Origin: Catellatospora tritici
GTDB taxonomy: Bacteria; Actinomycetota; Actinomycetes; Mycobacteriales; Micromonosporaceae
DNA length: 64,000 bases
NCBI RefSeq assembly: GCF_019083965.1
Contig: NZ_JAHRCY010000019.1
Location: 1 to 64,000 of the forward strand
Reading direction: 5' to 3'
The notes below the pieces were generated by a model, which had not been told where the DNA came from, did not search any database, and was given only the letters and a program-made list of their open reading frames with translations. The position numbers and the translations under genes are program-made. This document shows positions 26,820 through 35,835 of the stretch, in pieces (position 1 is the first letter of the stretch; each line of letters starts with the position of its first letter).

Positions 26820-27743
26820 TCACCCGGAACGGCGCAGGTCGGCGGCGAGCCGCAGCGCCGCGGCAGCGCAGTGGGCCACCTCGTCCGGGGCGCGGGCCAG
26901 GAGCCAGTCCAGCATCCCGAACACGGTCGCGGCGGTGCAGACCGCCAGCACACCCGGCCCGGCGACGGCTTCGGCGGCGTGGCGCAGCCGGGCCAGGGCC
27001 TCCGGGTCGGCGCCGTCGACCCAGCCTTGGCGCAGCAGCCCGGCCAGGTCGATGGCGCGGGTGCCGCTGCCCAGCGCCTCCACGTCGACCACGCCGGTGA
27101 TCACGCCGTCGGCGACGAGCACGTTCTGGGTCCCGAGGTCGCCGTGGACGAGATCACCGGTGGGCAACGGCAGGTCACGGTAGGGCTCGCACAGCTCCAG
27201 ATAGGTCCGCACCACGCGGGCACCGTCGGGTCCGCTGTCGCGTACGCGATCTCGAAAGCCGTCGTGGCCGTCGAACACCTCCGCCCGCACGTACCACGAC
27301 CAGTCACGGCCCGGGTCGGGATCGAGCCCGGCATGGCTGTCCACCAGCGCGAGGAGCAATCGGACCTCGGCCGGGCCGAGTCGCCGCACCGGCTCCCCCG
27401 CGACGAACTCCTGCACCTGGTAGGGCCATCCCGCGCGGGTGGTGCCCACGGCCAGCCAGGCCGGGGTCGGCCAGCCCCGCTGCCGCATCCGGGCGATCAC
27501 CGGCGCGGCCCGCAGCACCTGCGGCGCCCACGCCGTCCTGGTGCTCCACTTGAGCACGGCTTGCCCACCCGAGTCATCGCGCACCAGGTGAGCGCCGGAC
27601 TGCGCGCCGCCGTCGAGCCGCCGCACCAGTGTCCAGCCGGTGCCGTGGGCGGCGTTCACCTCGGCCAGCACCGCCGCCGTCGACCCTGCGTCCACACTCG
27701 TCACCCCGATCCCACGGTCGCCGTCATCGCTTCCCCGCAGCAT
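26820..27743 (-). CDS. Aminoglycoside phosphotransferase-family protein
   Basis: 307 residues of the APH kinase-like fold: a nucleotide-binding lobe (GAQSGAHLVRDDSGGQAVLKW), catalytic loop DLVHGDLGTQNVLV with Asp and Asn, and metal-binding VVDVEALGSGTRAIDLAGLL. The last is atypical in having VDVEA where DFD/DWE is usual. The substrate is unknown. The start may be the ATG at 27743 or a GTG 13 codons later. The 56-bp palindrome lies 66 bases upstream of the ATG. Confidence 0.82.
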   Translation of the reverse strand: MLRGSDDGDRGIGVTSVDAGSTAAVLAEVNAAHGTGWTLVRRLDGGAQSGAHLVRDDSGGQAVLKWSTRTAWAPQVLRAAPVIARMRQRGWPTPAWLAVGTTRAGWPYQVQEFVAGEPVRRLGPAEVRLLLALVDSHAGLDPDPGRDWSWYVRAEVFDGHDGFRDRVRDSGPDGARVVRTYLELCEPYRDLPLPTGDLVHGDLGTQNVLVADGVITGVVDVEALGSGTRAIDLAGLLRQGWVDGADPEALARLRHAAEAVAGPGVLAVCTAATVFGMLDWLLARAPDEVAHCAAAALRLAADLRRSG

Positions 27744-28085
27744 CCGCCCGCGCGGCCTCGGTAGGCCACCGGCTTGGCAGCGTTGCCGCTCCCCAATGGA
27801 ACGTCACGCGCGCGGCTCACGCGTGTGGGGTTGTACGTACAACCCCACACGCGTGAGCCGCGCGACAGTAATCCTCCGCAACGGCGCGGCGCGCGCCAGA
27901 CCGCCAAGCGGCGAGGGTACGAAAAGGACGGAAGCGCACTGGCGACCCGCCCGGAAGCGGACCCCGACGTTCTGCACTACACCCAGCACCCCGCCTGGAG
28001 GGCAGATCCAATCCGATTTTTGACAACGCCATGGTTGTTTTTTGCGTTCTGTTCGTAAGTATAGGACAGAGACGAGAGGGCGGAC
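27744..28085. other. Divergent intergenic region with long palindrome
   Basis: Between a leftward phosphotransferase gene and a rightward lipoprotein gene. It holds the perfect palindrome at 27809-27864 and an AT-rich promoter-like part around 28010-28065 (TTGACA near 28020, TATAGG near 28062, not at standard spacing to each other). No gene seen. Confidence 0.5.
27809..27864. repeat. Perfect 56-bp palindrome
   Basis: The two 28-base arms (27809-27836 and 27837-27864) are exact reverse complements with no loop. The centre is TTGTACGTACAA and each arm carries ACGCGT. It lies between divergent genes, so it is not placed as a terminator. Confidence 0.95.
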
Positions 28086-28838
28086 ATGTCCCGACGGATA
28101 CTGCTCGGCGCGGCACTGCTGCTGGCACTCAGCGGCTGCACAACCGGTTCTCCCAGCGCGGCACCGTCGCCGACCAGCACTTTGCCCGTGCCGGGCGCGG
28201 CCTGCCCGGCGTACTCGGCGGCCGGGAAGGTCATCCGGTTCGGCCACGGGCTCGGCGGCGTCGTGGTCGGCACCGGAACCACCGGGGTGGTGTTGGCGCA
28301 CGAGGCCGACGCCGACCTGTGCTACTGGGCCGCGGTGGCCTTCGAGCTGAGAGACAAGGGCTACCGGGTGCTGGCGTTCGACTTCAACGGCAACGGCTCC
28401 TCGGAGCTGACCGCACGGCCGTACGAGGAAGACGTCGCCGAGGCGGTGCAGCTGCTGCGCGGCGAGGGCGCGGCCACGGTGGCACTGGTCGGCGCATCGA
28501 TGGGTGGCACCTCGGTGCTGGTCGCGGCCACCCGGCTCACTCCGAAGCCAGTGGCCGTGGTGAGCCTGTCCGCACCGTTCGCGTTCGGGCCGGTCGGGCA
28601 GAGCGTGCTGAACGTCGCCGACAAGCTGACCATGCCGGTGCTGTATCTGTGCGGCACCGGCGACGCCCGCTTCGCCGAGGCGGCTCAACAGATGAGCGAC
28701 GCCACCACGGCCAGCACGGACCGGAAGCTGGCACTGGTCGCCGACAACGCCCACGGCGCCCGCCTGATCAATCCGAACACCAACGCGCTGGCCCGCAAAG
28801 CGTTCTTCGAGTTCCTGGCGGCGCACGCGCCCGCCTGA
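28086..28838 (+). CDS. Alpha/beta-hydrolase lipoprotein
   Basis: 250 residues. The lipoprotein signal MSRRILLGAALLLALSGC has lipobox LSGC at residues 15-18 and a Ser/Pro-rich tether. The hydrolase domain shows VVLAHEADADLCYW, the nucleophile elbow GASMGG, an acid in YLCGTGDARF and a C-terminal histidine (DNAHGARL). It is probably a serine esterase or peptidase held on the outer face of the membrane; the substrate is unknown. GAGAGGG precedes the ATG. Confidence 0.85.
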   Translation: MSRRILLGAALLLALSGCTTGSPSAAPSPTSTLPVPGAACPAYSAAGKVIRFGHGLGGVVVGTGTTGVVLAHEADADLCYWAAVAFELRDKGYRVLAFDFNGNGSSELTARPYEEDVAEAVQLLRGEGAATVALVGASMGGTSVLVAATRLTPKPVAVVSLSAPFAFGPVGQSVLNVADKLTMPVLYLCGTGDARFAEAAQQMSDATTASTDRKLALVADNAHGARLINPNTNALARKAFFEFLAAHAPA

Positions 28839-28885
28839 CCGAGCCGCCGACCGCGCCCACCGCTCAGGGCCGCGGTCGGTGCACA

Positions 28886-28938
28886 GTTCGGCCTGCTCGC
28901 CGCCCGCCCTCACCGCACGGGCGGCGAGCAGGCCGAAC
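28886..28938. terminator. Strong bidirectional terminator
   Basis: A perfect 21-bp stem (28886-28906 with 28918-28938) and an 11-base loop sit between two convergent genes, 48 bases after one and 8 bases after the other. Confidence 0.85.
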
Positions 28939-28945
28939 GCCCTGA

Positions 28946-29416
28946 TCAGAGCCCGGCAGGTGCCAGCGACCCGGCCGGGCTGGGCGGCAGCTTGCACAGC
29001 AGCTCCCACAGGCGCGGCAGCAGTGGCACGACACCCTCGACGGTGTCATCCGTGGTGGCCAGCATGGCCAGGTGGCGGCAGGCGTGCGCGGCGACCGCGT
29101 CGAGATCGACGGTGTGCGGACTGGGTGTCAGCGGGTGCCCACCGCCAGACATCGCATCGACCCGCACCGGACGCGCGTCCACCGCGGGATCACGGTCGGG
29201 CAGCGCGGCGTACGTCAGCACCACCGACGCCTGGTCGACGCGCCAGGAGGTGGAGTGCAGCAGCGCACCCGGCACGCACAGGGTCAGCCCGGCCAGGCGC
29301 CGGGCCAGGTCGTCGGGGTGAACGCCGTCGACCAGCGGCTCACGTAGGTCGCGGTAGCACAGACGGCCGTTCCGCTCGGACAGCAGGACGACTTCGACGA
29401 CGACGGTGGGCGACAC
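28946..29416 (-). CDS. Hypothetical protein, 156 residues
   Basis: Soluble protein beginning MSPTVVVEVVLLSERNGRLCY with ALLHSTSWR and ASVVLTYAALPD in the middle, and a helical C-terminal half (DAVAAHACRHLAMLATTDD, VVPLLPRLWELLCKL). Third-position GC bias supports a real gene. The strand pattern recalls Nudix-like folds, but no Nudix box is present, so I assign no function. GTG start at 29416; an AT-richer stretch just upstream (29430-29460) could hold the promoter. Confidence 0.7.
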   Translation of the reverse strand: MSPTVVVEVVLLSERNGRLCYRDLREPLVDGVHPDDLARRLAGLTLCVPGALLHSTSWRVDQASVVLTYAALPDRDPAVDARPVRVDAMSGGGHPLTPSPHTVDLDAVAAHACRHLAMLATTDDTVEGVVPLLPRLWELLCKLPPSPAGSLAPAGL

Positions 29417-29527
29417 GAACCGAAGTCTTCACTTGTTGCCAGTGCTTTGCAATAAGCCTCGCCGCCGAACAAAGACGGTGCCCAGGCCGTGAGGGCCTGG
29501 ACACCGCCGATCAGGTGCGTTCCTGCG

Positions 29528-30931
29528 TCAGTGGCAGGTGCCGGTGCCGCTGTCGCTGTAGGTCTTGCCCGCCTGCGGCACGAACTGCCAGTCGTAGCCG
29601 TTGGCGTGCAGGGTGAACTTCAGCACCCCGAAGGTGTCGCTGTTACGGGCCTGGCTGTTGGCCTGGATGGTGCCGAACCCGTAGAAGTCCGCACCGCCCA
29701 TGCCCGCCACGAACGAGCGCAGGCCGCGCGCATTGTCGAGGGTGCCCGCCGGGTTCATCGGCGCGAACCGCTCGTACTGGTGGTTGTGGCCGAAGACCAC
29801 GACGTCGGCGTTGTAGTCGTACAGCGCCTGGTAGAGCGGGCGGGTCGCCGTCTCCGGGGCGTGGTTGGCGCCCGAGGTGAACAGCGGGTGGTGCCAGTAC
29901 GCCAGGGTGCACGGCTTCGTGCTGGCGGCCAGGTCGCTGCGCAGCCAGGTCTCCTGCGCCGAGCCCGCCGACATGCTGACGTTGGAGTTCAGCGACACGA
30001 CGTGCCAGTTGCCCAGGTCGTAGGAGTAGTAGCCCACGCCCGAGGTGCCCGCCTGCGTGCCGAAGTAGCCGAAGTAGCCGCTCGCGCCGGAGGTGACGTA
30101 GTCGTGGTTGCCCGGCGCCGGGCGGGTACGCGCCTTGTGACGGCCCCAGGTGGGGGCGTAGTACGAGTTGAACTCCGTCGTCGTGCCGCTGTCGTACACG
30201 TTGTCGCCGGTGGTGAACACGGTGCCGGAGATGCCGTCGAGCAGCGCTGCGGTGGCGGTGTCGCCCGAGCCGTCACTGGCGATGTCACCGGCACCGACCA
30301 GCACCGGGTCACCCGAGGGCGCCGAGGTGGACGGGCTCGGCGACGGCGTGGTGCCGGTGGTGACCACGAGCTGCGGCGAGTCGGCGCCGCTCTCGCGCGA
30401 GTCGTAGTACGCCCCGTCGGTGTTGGCCGAGCTGGACCCGAAGCTGAACGTGCCGTTGCCGGTGACCACCGAGGTCACATTGATCTCGTACCACGTGTTT
30501 GCGCTCACCGAACCGAGCGTGACGATGGTCACCCCGTCGATGGCGGGCTGGTTGTTCCAGGTCGTTCCGGTCTCCGACCAGGTGGTGTTCGACATGGCCT
30601 TGAACACCCCGCCCGCGGCGCTGCCCGCGTCACTGGACGAGGTGGTCTTGATGCGCAGCTTGACGCTGGTGATGGGGCTGCTGATGCCGCTCACCGTGAA
30701 GCGCAGGAAGCTGCGACGCACCGGCGAGTTGTCGTTGACGAACTGGGTGGCGGTGCCGTAGTTCGTCGTGGCGGTGTCCTGCTGGACGTAGGTGTCAGCC
30801 ACGGGGCTGAAGGTGGTGGTAGCGGCGGCGGCCATGTCGGCCGACGCCGTCAGCACAGCCGTCACCGCGGCGACGGTGAGCACGAGCGCCGTGCCCGCCG
30901 TACCCGCGACGCGGATGTGTCCCTTACGCAT
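29528..30931 (-). CDS. Secreted metallophosphoesterase with DNRLRE-type domain
   Basis: 467 residues. Signal peptide to about 37 (VAGTAGTALVLTVAAVTAVL, cleavage near AAA|AT). A DNRLRE-like beta-sandwich covers about 40-180 (FSPVADTYVQQDTATTNYG, RSFLRFTVSG, TWSETGTTWNN). A Thr/Ser/Pro linker precedes a calcineurin-like phosphoesterase with its metal motifs: GAGDIASDG, TTGDNVYD, APGNHDY, YWHHPLFTSG and FGHNHQYERFAP. It probably hydrolyses phosphomonoesters or diesters outside the cell, the sandwich domain serving attachment. AAGGGA precedes the ATG at 30931. It diverges from an MFS transporter operon. Confidence 0.9.
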   Translation of the reverse strand: MRKGHIRVAGTAGTALVLTVAAVTAVLTASADMAAAATTTFSPVADTYVQQDTATTNYGTATQFVNDNSPVRRSFLRFTVSGISSPITSVKLRIKTTSSSDAGSAAGGVFKAMSNTTWSETGTTWNNQPAIDGVTIVTLGSVSANTWYEINVTSVVTGNGTFSFGSSSANTDGAYYDSRESGADSPQLVVTTGTTPSPSPSTSAPSGDPVLVGAGDIASDGSGDTATAALLDGISGTVFTTGDNVYDSGTTTEFNSYYAPTWGRHKARTRPAPGNHDYVTSGASGYFGYFGTQAGTSGVGYYSYDLGNWHVVSLNSNVSMSAGSAQETWLRSDLAASTKPCTLAYWHHPLFTSGANHAPETATRPLYQALYDYNADVVVFGHNHQYERFAPMNPAGTLDNARGLRSFVAGMGGADFYGFGTIQANSQARNSDTFGVLKFTLHANGYDWQFVPQAGKTYSDSGTGTCH

Positions 30932-31189
30932 GTCGATCCCTTCGTGGAGGGGCGTGTCACTGGAACGGGTGCCAGCGCGTGGAATGTAGGGACTGAGCGG
31001 TAAGACTGGGGCACCATTAAGTGAACATCGTGTATGCCTTGAATGGCCAGGGACGCACGGTCGGCGCACCGTCCACGGTGGACACCGGTTGTTCACCGGA
31101 TGCACGTCCGCCCGGTGCCTGCTGCCGACCGTGCGTTGCCGTGACCGGCCGAGGATGGTCCCAACACAGCACACGAGGAGAAGCCGCCG

Positions 31190-32488
31190 GTGTACCTGTC
31201 CACCGTCAAGTCCGGGACCGCCACCGGCGCCCCGCCGACCGACAAGCGCCCGGGACTGCGCGGCCGGTTCGCCGCCGTCAGCGCCAACGTCTTCGCCCTC
31301 GGCGCGGTCAGCCTGGTCACCGACATCTCGTCCGAGATGGTGACCGCCGTGCTCCCGCTGTACCTCGTGCTCGGCCTACAGCTCAGCCCGCTGGCGTACG
31401 GTGCGATCGACGGCGTCTACACCGGTGCCACCGCCCTGCTGCGCCTGGCCGGGGGCTACCTGGCCGACCGGATGCACCGGCGCAAGCTGGTGGCGGGGAT
31501 CGGCTACGGCATGTCGGCGGTGGCCAAACTGGGGCTGCTCGCCGCCGGACGCGCCACGGGCGCGATCGGGCTGGTCATCGCCGCCGACCGGGCGGGCAAG
31601 GGGCTGCGCACCGCACCCCGGGACGCGCTGATCACCCTGTCCACTCCCCCGCACGCGCTGGGCCGGGCCTTCGGCGTGCACCGGACCATGGACAGCATCG
31701 GCGCGTTCCTCGGCCCGCTGGTGGCGCTGGGCGTGCTCGCCGCCGCCGCGCAGTCGTACGACGCGGTCTTCGTCACCAGCTTCTGTGTCGCCGCGATCGG
31801 GGTGCTGCTGCTGGCCCTGTTCGTACGCGACCACCGGGGCACCCTGCCCGCCAAACCCGGCGCGTCCCCGGTGCGGCTGCGCGACGCCGCGACGCTGCTG
31901 GCCGAGGCGCCCGTACGCCGTCTGGTGCTGGCCGCGTGCCTGCTGGGCCTGGCCACCATCGGCGACGGCTTCCTCTACCTGATGCTGCAGCGCCGCGAGG
32001 AGGTGAGCACGGTGTGGTTCCCGCTGCTGGCGGCGGGCACCAGCCTCGGCTACCTGCTGGTGGCCACCCCGATGGGCATCCTCGCCGACCGGGTCGGGCG
32101 GTTGCCGGTGCTGCTCGGCGGCTATACCGCGCTCGCGGTCACGTACCTGCTGGTGTTCGGGCCGTTCGGTGGCTGGCCGCTGCTCGTGCTGACCCTCGGC
32201 CTGTACGGTGTCTTCTACGCCGCGACCGACGGGGTGCTGATGGCGCTGGCCGGACCGGTGCTGCCCGAACGGCTGCGCACCACCGGCATCGCCCTGATCC
32301 AGACCGGCCAGGCCCTGTCCTACCTGGTGTCCTCGGTCCTGTTCGGGCTGGCCTGGACGCTGTGGGGGCCGCAGGCCGCCAGCCGGGTCGCCGCGGCCGC
32401 CGTGCTGGTCGCCATCGCGGTGACGGTCGCGCTGCTGCGCACCCGCGCCACCACCCGCCCCGCCGTCCCGACCCAGCCCACGGAGTAG
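31190..32488 (+). CDS. Major facilitator superfamily transporter
   Basis: 432 residues with about 12 membrane helices. The cytoplasmic loop GGYLADRMHRRKLV and its counterpart MGILADRVGRLPVLLGG are classic MFS motif A copies in the two halves. AADRAGKGLRTAPRDALI resembles the conserved loop of bacterial MFS exporters of unknown substrate. The GTG at 31190 follows GAGGAG by nine bases. The next gene, a TolB-like protein, begins five bases after its stop, so the pair form an operon. Confidence 0.9.
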   Translation: MYLSTVKSGTATGAPPTDKRPGLRGRFAAVSANVFALGAVSLVTDISSEMVTAVLPLYLVLGLQLSPLAYGAIDGVYTGATALLRLAGGYLADRMHRRKLVAGIGYGMSAVAKLGLLAAGRATGAIGLVIAADRAGKGLRTAPRDALITLSTPPHALGRAFGVHRTMDSIGAFLGPLVALGVLAAAAQSYDAVFVTSFCVAAIGVLLLALFVRDHRGTLPAKPGASPVRLRDAATLLAEAPVRRLVLAACLLGLATIGDGFLYLMLQRREEVSTVWFPLLAAGTSLGYLLVATPMGILADRVGRLPVLLGGYTALAVTYLLVFGPFGGWPLLVLTLGLYGVFYAATDGVLMALAGPVLPERLRTTGIALIQTGQALSYLVSSVLFGLAWTLWGPQAASRVAAAAVLVAIAVTVALLRTRATTRPAVPTQPTE

Positions 32489-32493
32489 ACCCG

Positions 32494-33510
32494 ATGAGCA
32501 CCACCACGACCGACGTGACGACCGCCGACGTTCCCGCGAGCACGCCACCGGGGCGTGGCCGGATCCTGGTCGCGGTCGCCGCGAGCGTGGCGCTGCTGCT
32601 GGCCGCCGGGGCGTACATCGTGCTCGCCGGACGGCGTGGCGAGCCCGCCCCGGTCGCCGCGGTGCCGGTGACTCTCGACCCCGGGGCGCGGCTGCTGTTC
32701 GTCAGCGACCGGCACCTGGCCGTCTCGGACCGCACCGATCCGGACGGGCCCCGTTCGCCGGCGGCGCTGGAGTGCGTACGGACCTATGCCGCGGCGGGCA
32801 CCGGCGTGTGCATCCACCCGGTGAACGCGTGGACCTACCAGCTCATGGTGCTCGACGCGAAGCTCGGCACCACCAAGGAGTTCACGGTGCCGGGCCTGCC
32901 CAACCGGGCCCGGGTGTCGGCCAGCGGCCGGATGGTGGCGTGGACGACGTTCGTGGGCGGGGACTCCTACAACAGCGGCGGGTTCTCCACCCGTACCGGG
33001 ATCTACGACACGCGCGGCGGCACGTTGGTGAACTCGCTGGAGGAGTTCGCGGTCACGGTCGAGGGCAAGCGGCACACCGCCGCCGACGTCAACTTCTGGG
33101 GCGTCACCTTCACCGCCGACGACAACCGGTTCTACGCCACCATGTCCAGCGGCGGCCGCCGGTACCTGATCGAGGGCGACTTCGCGGCGCGTACGGTGCG
33201 GACGCTGGCGCGCAACGTGGAGTGCCCGTCGCTGTCGCCGGACGGCACGCGTATCGCGTTCAAGCAGGCCATCGACGACGATCCGACCAAGGGCTGGCGG
33301 TTGTCCCGGCTGGACCTGGCCACCATGCGGGTGACCAACCTGGCCGAGACCCGCAGCGTCGACGACCAGGCCGCCTGGCTGGACGACCGGACGGTGGCGT
33401 ACACGCTGCGCGCCGCCGACGGCACCCCGTCGATCTGGACGGTGCCCGCCGACGCGTCGGGCGAGCCGTCGCTGCTGGTCGCCAACGCGGAGTCACCCGC
33501 CGCGCTGTGA
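32494..33510 (+). CDS. Membrane-anchored TolB-like beta-propeller protein
   Basis: 338 residues: a short cytoplasmic head, one membrane helix (ILVAVAASVALLLAAGAYIVLA) and an outer domain with WD40/TolB-type blades. Recognisable are VSASGRMVAWTTFVGG, ECPSLSPDGTRIAFKQ, WRLSRLDLATMRVTNLAE and DDQAAWLDDRTVAY. It begins five bases after the MFS transporter gene; I infer a role in the same export or sensing process. Confidence 0.82.
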   Translation: MSTTTTDVTTADVPASTPPGRGRILVAVAASVALLLAAGAYIVLAGRRGEPAPVAAVPVTLDPGARLLFVSDRHLAVSDRTDPDGPRSPAALECVRTYAAAGTGVCIHPVNAWTYQLMVLDAKLGTTKEFTVPGLPNRARVSASGRMVAWTTFVGGDSYNSGGFSTRTGIYDTRGGTLVNSLEEFAVTVEGKRHTAADVNFWGVTFTADDNRFYATMSSGGRRYLIEGDFAARTVRTLARNVECPSLSPDGTRIAFKQAIDDDPTKGWRLSRLDLATMRVTNLAETRSVDDQAAWLDDRTVAYTLRAADGTPSIWTVPADASGEPSLLVANAESPAAL

Positions 33511-33530
33511 CGCCCCGGCCACCTCGCCGC

Positions 33531-35690
33531 TCAGTGCCACCAGCCGCGACGGCGCCGCTCGGCCATCGCCTCGGCCGGTCCGATCAGGTCCGCGAGGTGC
33601 AGTTCCACGTGCCGCAGGTGCTCGGCGACCCAGCGGCGGCGCAGTCGCTGCTGGGGCGTGCCGGGCCGCTCGCCGGTGATCTCGGCCTCGGCCAGGGCGG
33701 GTGGCACCCGCGGCGTGGGCGGGCGGCCGTCGGGGCGGCCGAGCTGTGCGGCGATCTGGTCGTAGAAGTCGGCCAGGGCGTGCGCGTGGTCGACGAGGGT
33801 GTCGCCGTGCGCGTCGAGCGAGGCGGCACGCGGGACCAGGCCGGACAGCGAGTCGGCGGTCAGCCGTAGCCGCACCCCGGCCATGATCAGCTGCCACAGG
33901 TCGCGTCGGGCCATCCGCTTGGAGCCCGGCTCGGCCAGGTAGCCGCGCAGCGCGTCCTCCAACCGCACCATGGACGCCCCGGGCCGCCACGCCGGTGGGG
34001 GCGCGTCGGCGGGGCGGCCCAGCGCGCGGCCCACCATCTCGGTCAGGCGCTGCCCACCGTGGCGGTACACGTCGGCGAGGTTGTCGCGCACCACGTCGCC
34101 GGCGCCGCGCGGCCACACCAGCACGCCCGCGACCAGGCTGACCAGGCAGCCGAGCGCCACGTCCTGCAGGCGTACCAGGCCCAGGGTCCAGCCGGTGGGG
34201 GCGAGGATGTTGTAGAGCACCAGGATGACCACGGTGAACCCGGCCTGGCCGACGACATCGGGCAGGATGCCCGGGGCGTACGCCACGACCAGGATCGACA
34301 GCGGCAGCGCCACCCACAGCGCGGGCGTGGACGTGCCCACCACCAGCAGCAGCGCGGCACCGACGGCCACCCCGGCCGCCGTGCCGACGATCGCCTTGAC
34401 CGCCTGCGTGCCCGTCGAGGCGGCACTGGTACGCAGCACCGACAGCGCCCCCAGCAACACCCAGAACCCACTGCGCACGTCGCTGACCTGCACCAGGATC
34501 ACCGCCGCGGCCAGCGCCGCCGCCCCGCGCAGCGCGTTGACGAACCACACCGAGCGCAGGCTCGCGTTGCGCAGCACGACTCCGGCGATACCCGCCGGGG
34601 TCGTCAGCCGCCACGACGGTGGCACGTCGGCCTGCGGCAGCACCGCCCAGTCACGGCGGCTCTCGCCGACGGTGAGGGGGTCCGCGCCGTGCCGGGCGAT
34701 CAGCGCGTCGACCGCCGCCGCCCGCACCGCGACCGCCGTGGTCAGCGCGTAGAAGGGCACCACCACCGAGGTGGGCGTGCCGGTTCCACTGTCGTCACAC
34801 GCCTGGTCGAGCCGGGCCAGGCAGGCCACCCGGTCGCGCTCCAGCCGGTCCAGGTCGGGCTCGCCGGAGCCGCCGCGCAGCAGCACGGCCATCTGCCGCA
34901 GCACCCGTGCGCAGCTGTCGAACAGGGCTCGGTCGGTGGCATCGGCGCGGCTCAGGTCACCGGAGCGGGCCAGCCCGTCGGTGACCAGCCCCTTGGCCCA
35001 CTCCAGCTGGCCGACCACGCCCGCCATCGCCTGGTCGGCGATGACCAGGCCGTTCGGCCGGTACGGCGTGGACACGAACAGCGCGATGAGCCGGTGCAGC
35101 GCGTCGACCGCCCGCTCGGACAGCGCCGCGGGGACCGGTCCGCGCAGTCCCGCGTCGAGCTGGTCGGCCAGCACCTCAGACAGCTCGGCCGCGCAGTCGC
35201 GCAGCGGCACCCCGGCGGTGCGGGGTGAGGTCAGCACGACGGCGATCCCGCCGACCAGCGACGCCGCGACCCAGCCGCACAGGCGTGGGCCGAGCACCGA
35301 CGGCGGCGCGGCGGCCGAGGCGGCCAGCATGAACGGCAGCATCGCCGCCGCCGCGCCGGAGGCGTCGTTGGGTCCGATCACCGCCGCGAAGTACGACGTG
35401 AACGCCACCACCAGCGTCGCGAGCGCGGCCAGCAGCACGGACGGGCTCGCCAGGGTGCCCACCACGACCAGCACTGCCCCGGCGGCCGTCAGCATCAGGT
35501 GGGCGACCGCGCGGTCGCGCCGCGTCCCGCCGAACTGGGCCAGCACCAGGCTGGCGAACCCGCCGAACGCCGCGTAGGTCGCCATCGGGACCGAGCGCAG
35601 CGCCAGTAGCGGCACCGCGAACACGACCGGCACCAGCACGGCGGCGCGCACCGCGCGCACGGCCGCGGGAGCAGACCAGACTGAGGACAC
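33531..35690 (-). CDS. FUSC-family membrane protein
   Basis: 719 residues with two blocks of about five or six membrane helices (N-terminal 15-170 and central 385-510), each followed by a helical cytoplasmic domain. This is the layout of FUSC/YccS-type proteins, related to aromatic-acid efflux pumps. Recognisable are FGGFASLVLAQFGGTRRDRAVAH and FWVLLGALSVLRTSAASTGTQAVKAIVGTAAG, the latter matching the conserved FUSC motif. The substrate is unknown. It stands alone, with a GTG start at 35690. Confidence 0.88.
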   Translation of the reverse strand: MSSVWSAPAAVRAVRAAVLVPVVFAVPLLALRSVPMATYAAFGGFASLVLAQFGGTRRDRAVAHLMLTAAGAVLVVVGTLASPSVLLAALATLVVAFTSYFAAVIGPNDASGAAAAMLPFMLAASAAAPPSVLGPRLCGWVAASLVGGIAVVLTSPRTAGVPLRDCAAELSEVLADQLDAGLRGPVPAALSERAVDALHRLIALFVSTPYRPNGLVIADQAMAGVVGQLEWAKGLVTDGLARSGDLSRADATDRALFDSCARVLRQMAVLLRGGSGEPDLDRLERDRVACLARLDQACDDSGTGTPTSVVVPFYALTTAVAVRAAAVDALIARHGADPLTVGESRRDWAVLPQADVPPSWRLTTPAGIAGVVLRNASLRSVWFVNALRGAAALAAAVILVQVSDVRSGFWVLLGALSVLRTSAASTGTQAVKAIVGTAAGVAVGAALLLVVGTSTPALWVALPLSILVVAYAPGILPDVVGQAGFTVVILVLYNILAPTGWTLGLVRLQDVALGCLVSLVAGVLVWPRGAGDVVRDNLADVYRHGGQRLTEMVGRALGRPADAPPPAWRPGASMVRLEDALRGYLAEPGSKRMARRDLWQLIMAGVRLRLTADSLSGLVPRAASLDAHGDTLVDHAHALADFYDQIAAQLGRPDGRPPTPRVPPALAEAEITGERPGTPQQRLRRRWVAEHLRHVELHLADLIGPAEAMAERRRRGWWH

Positions 35691-35763
35691 CCCGAATAGT
35701 ATGCCCGCTTCATCCGGTTACGCGGATCGCCGCACGCGCACACCGGCGCTGCACCGCCACCAA

Positions 35764-35825
35764 GATCCGTGATCATGGACGCTGGATGCCGCCCTGGCGA
35801 CACTCAGCGTCCACCATCACGGATC
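35764..35825 (-). terminator. Long imperfect hairpin after the LLM oxidoreductase gene
   Basis: GATCCGTGATCATGGACGCTG (35764-35784) pairs with 35805-35825 apart from two mismatches, across a 20-base loop. It begins 10 bases beyond the stop of the LLM gene and precedes the FUSC gene. Confidence 0.6.
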
Positions 35826-35835
35826 AAGCCGCCGT

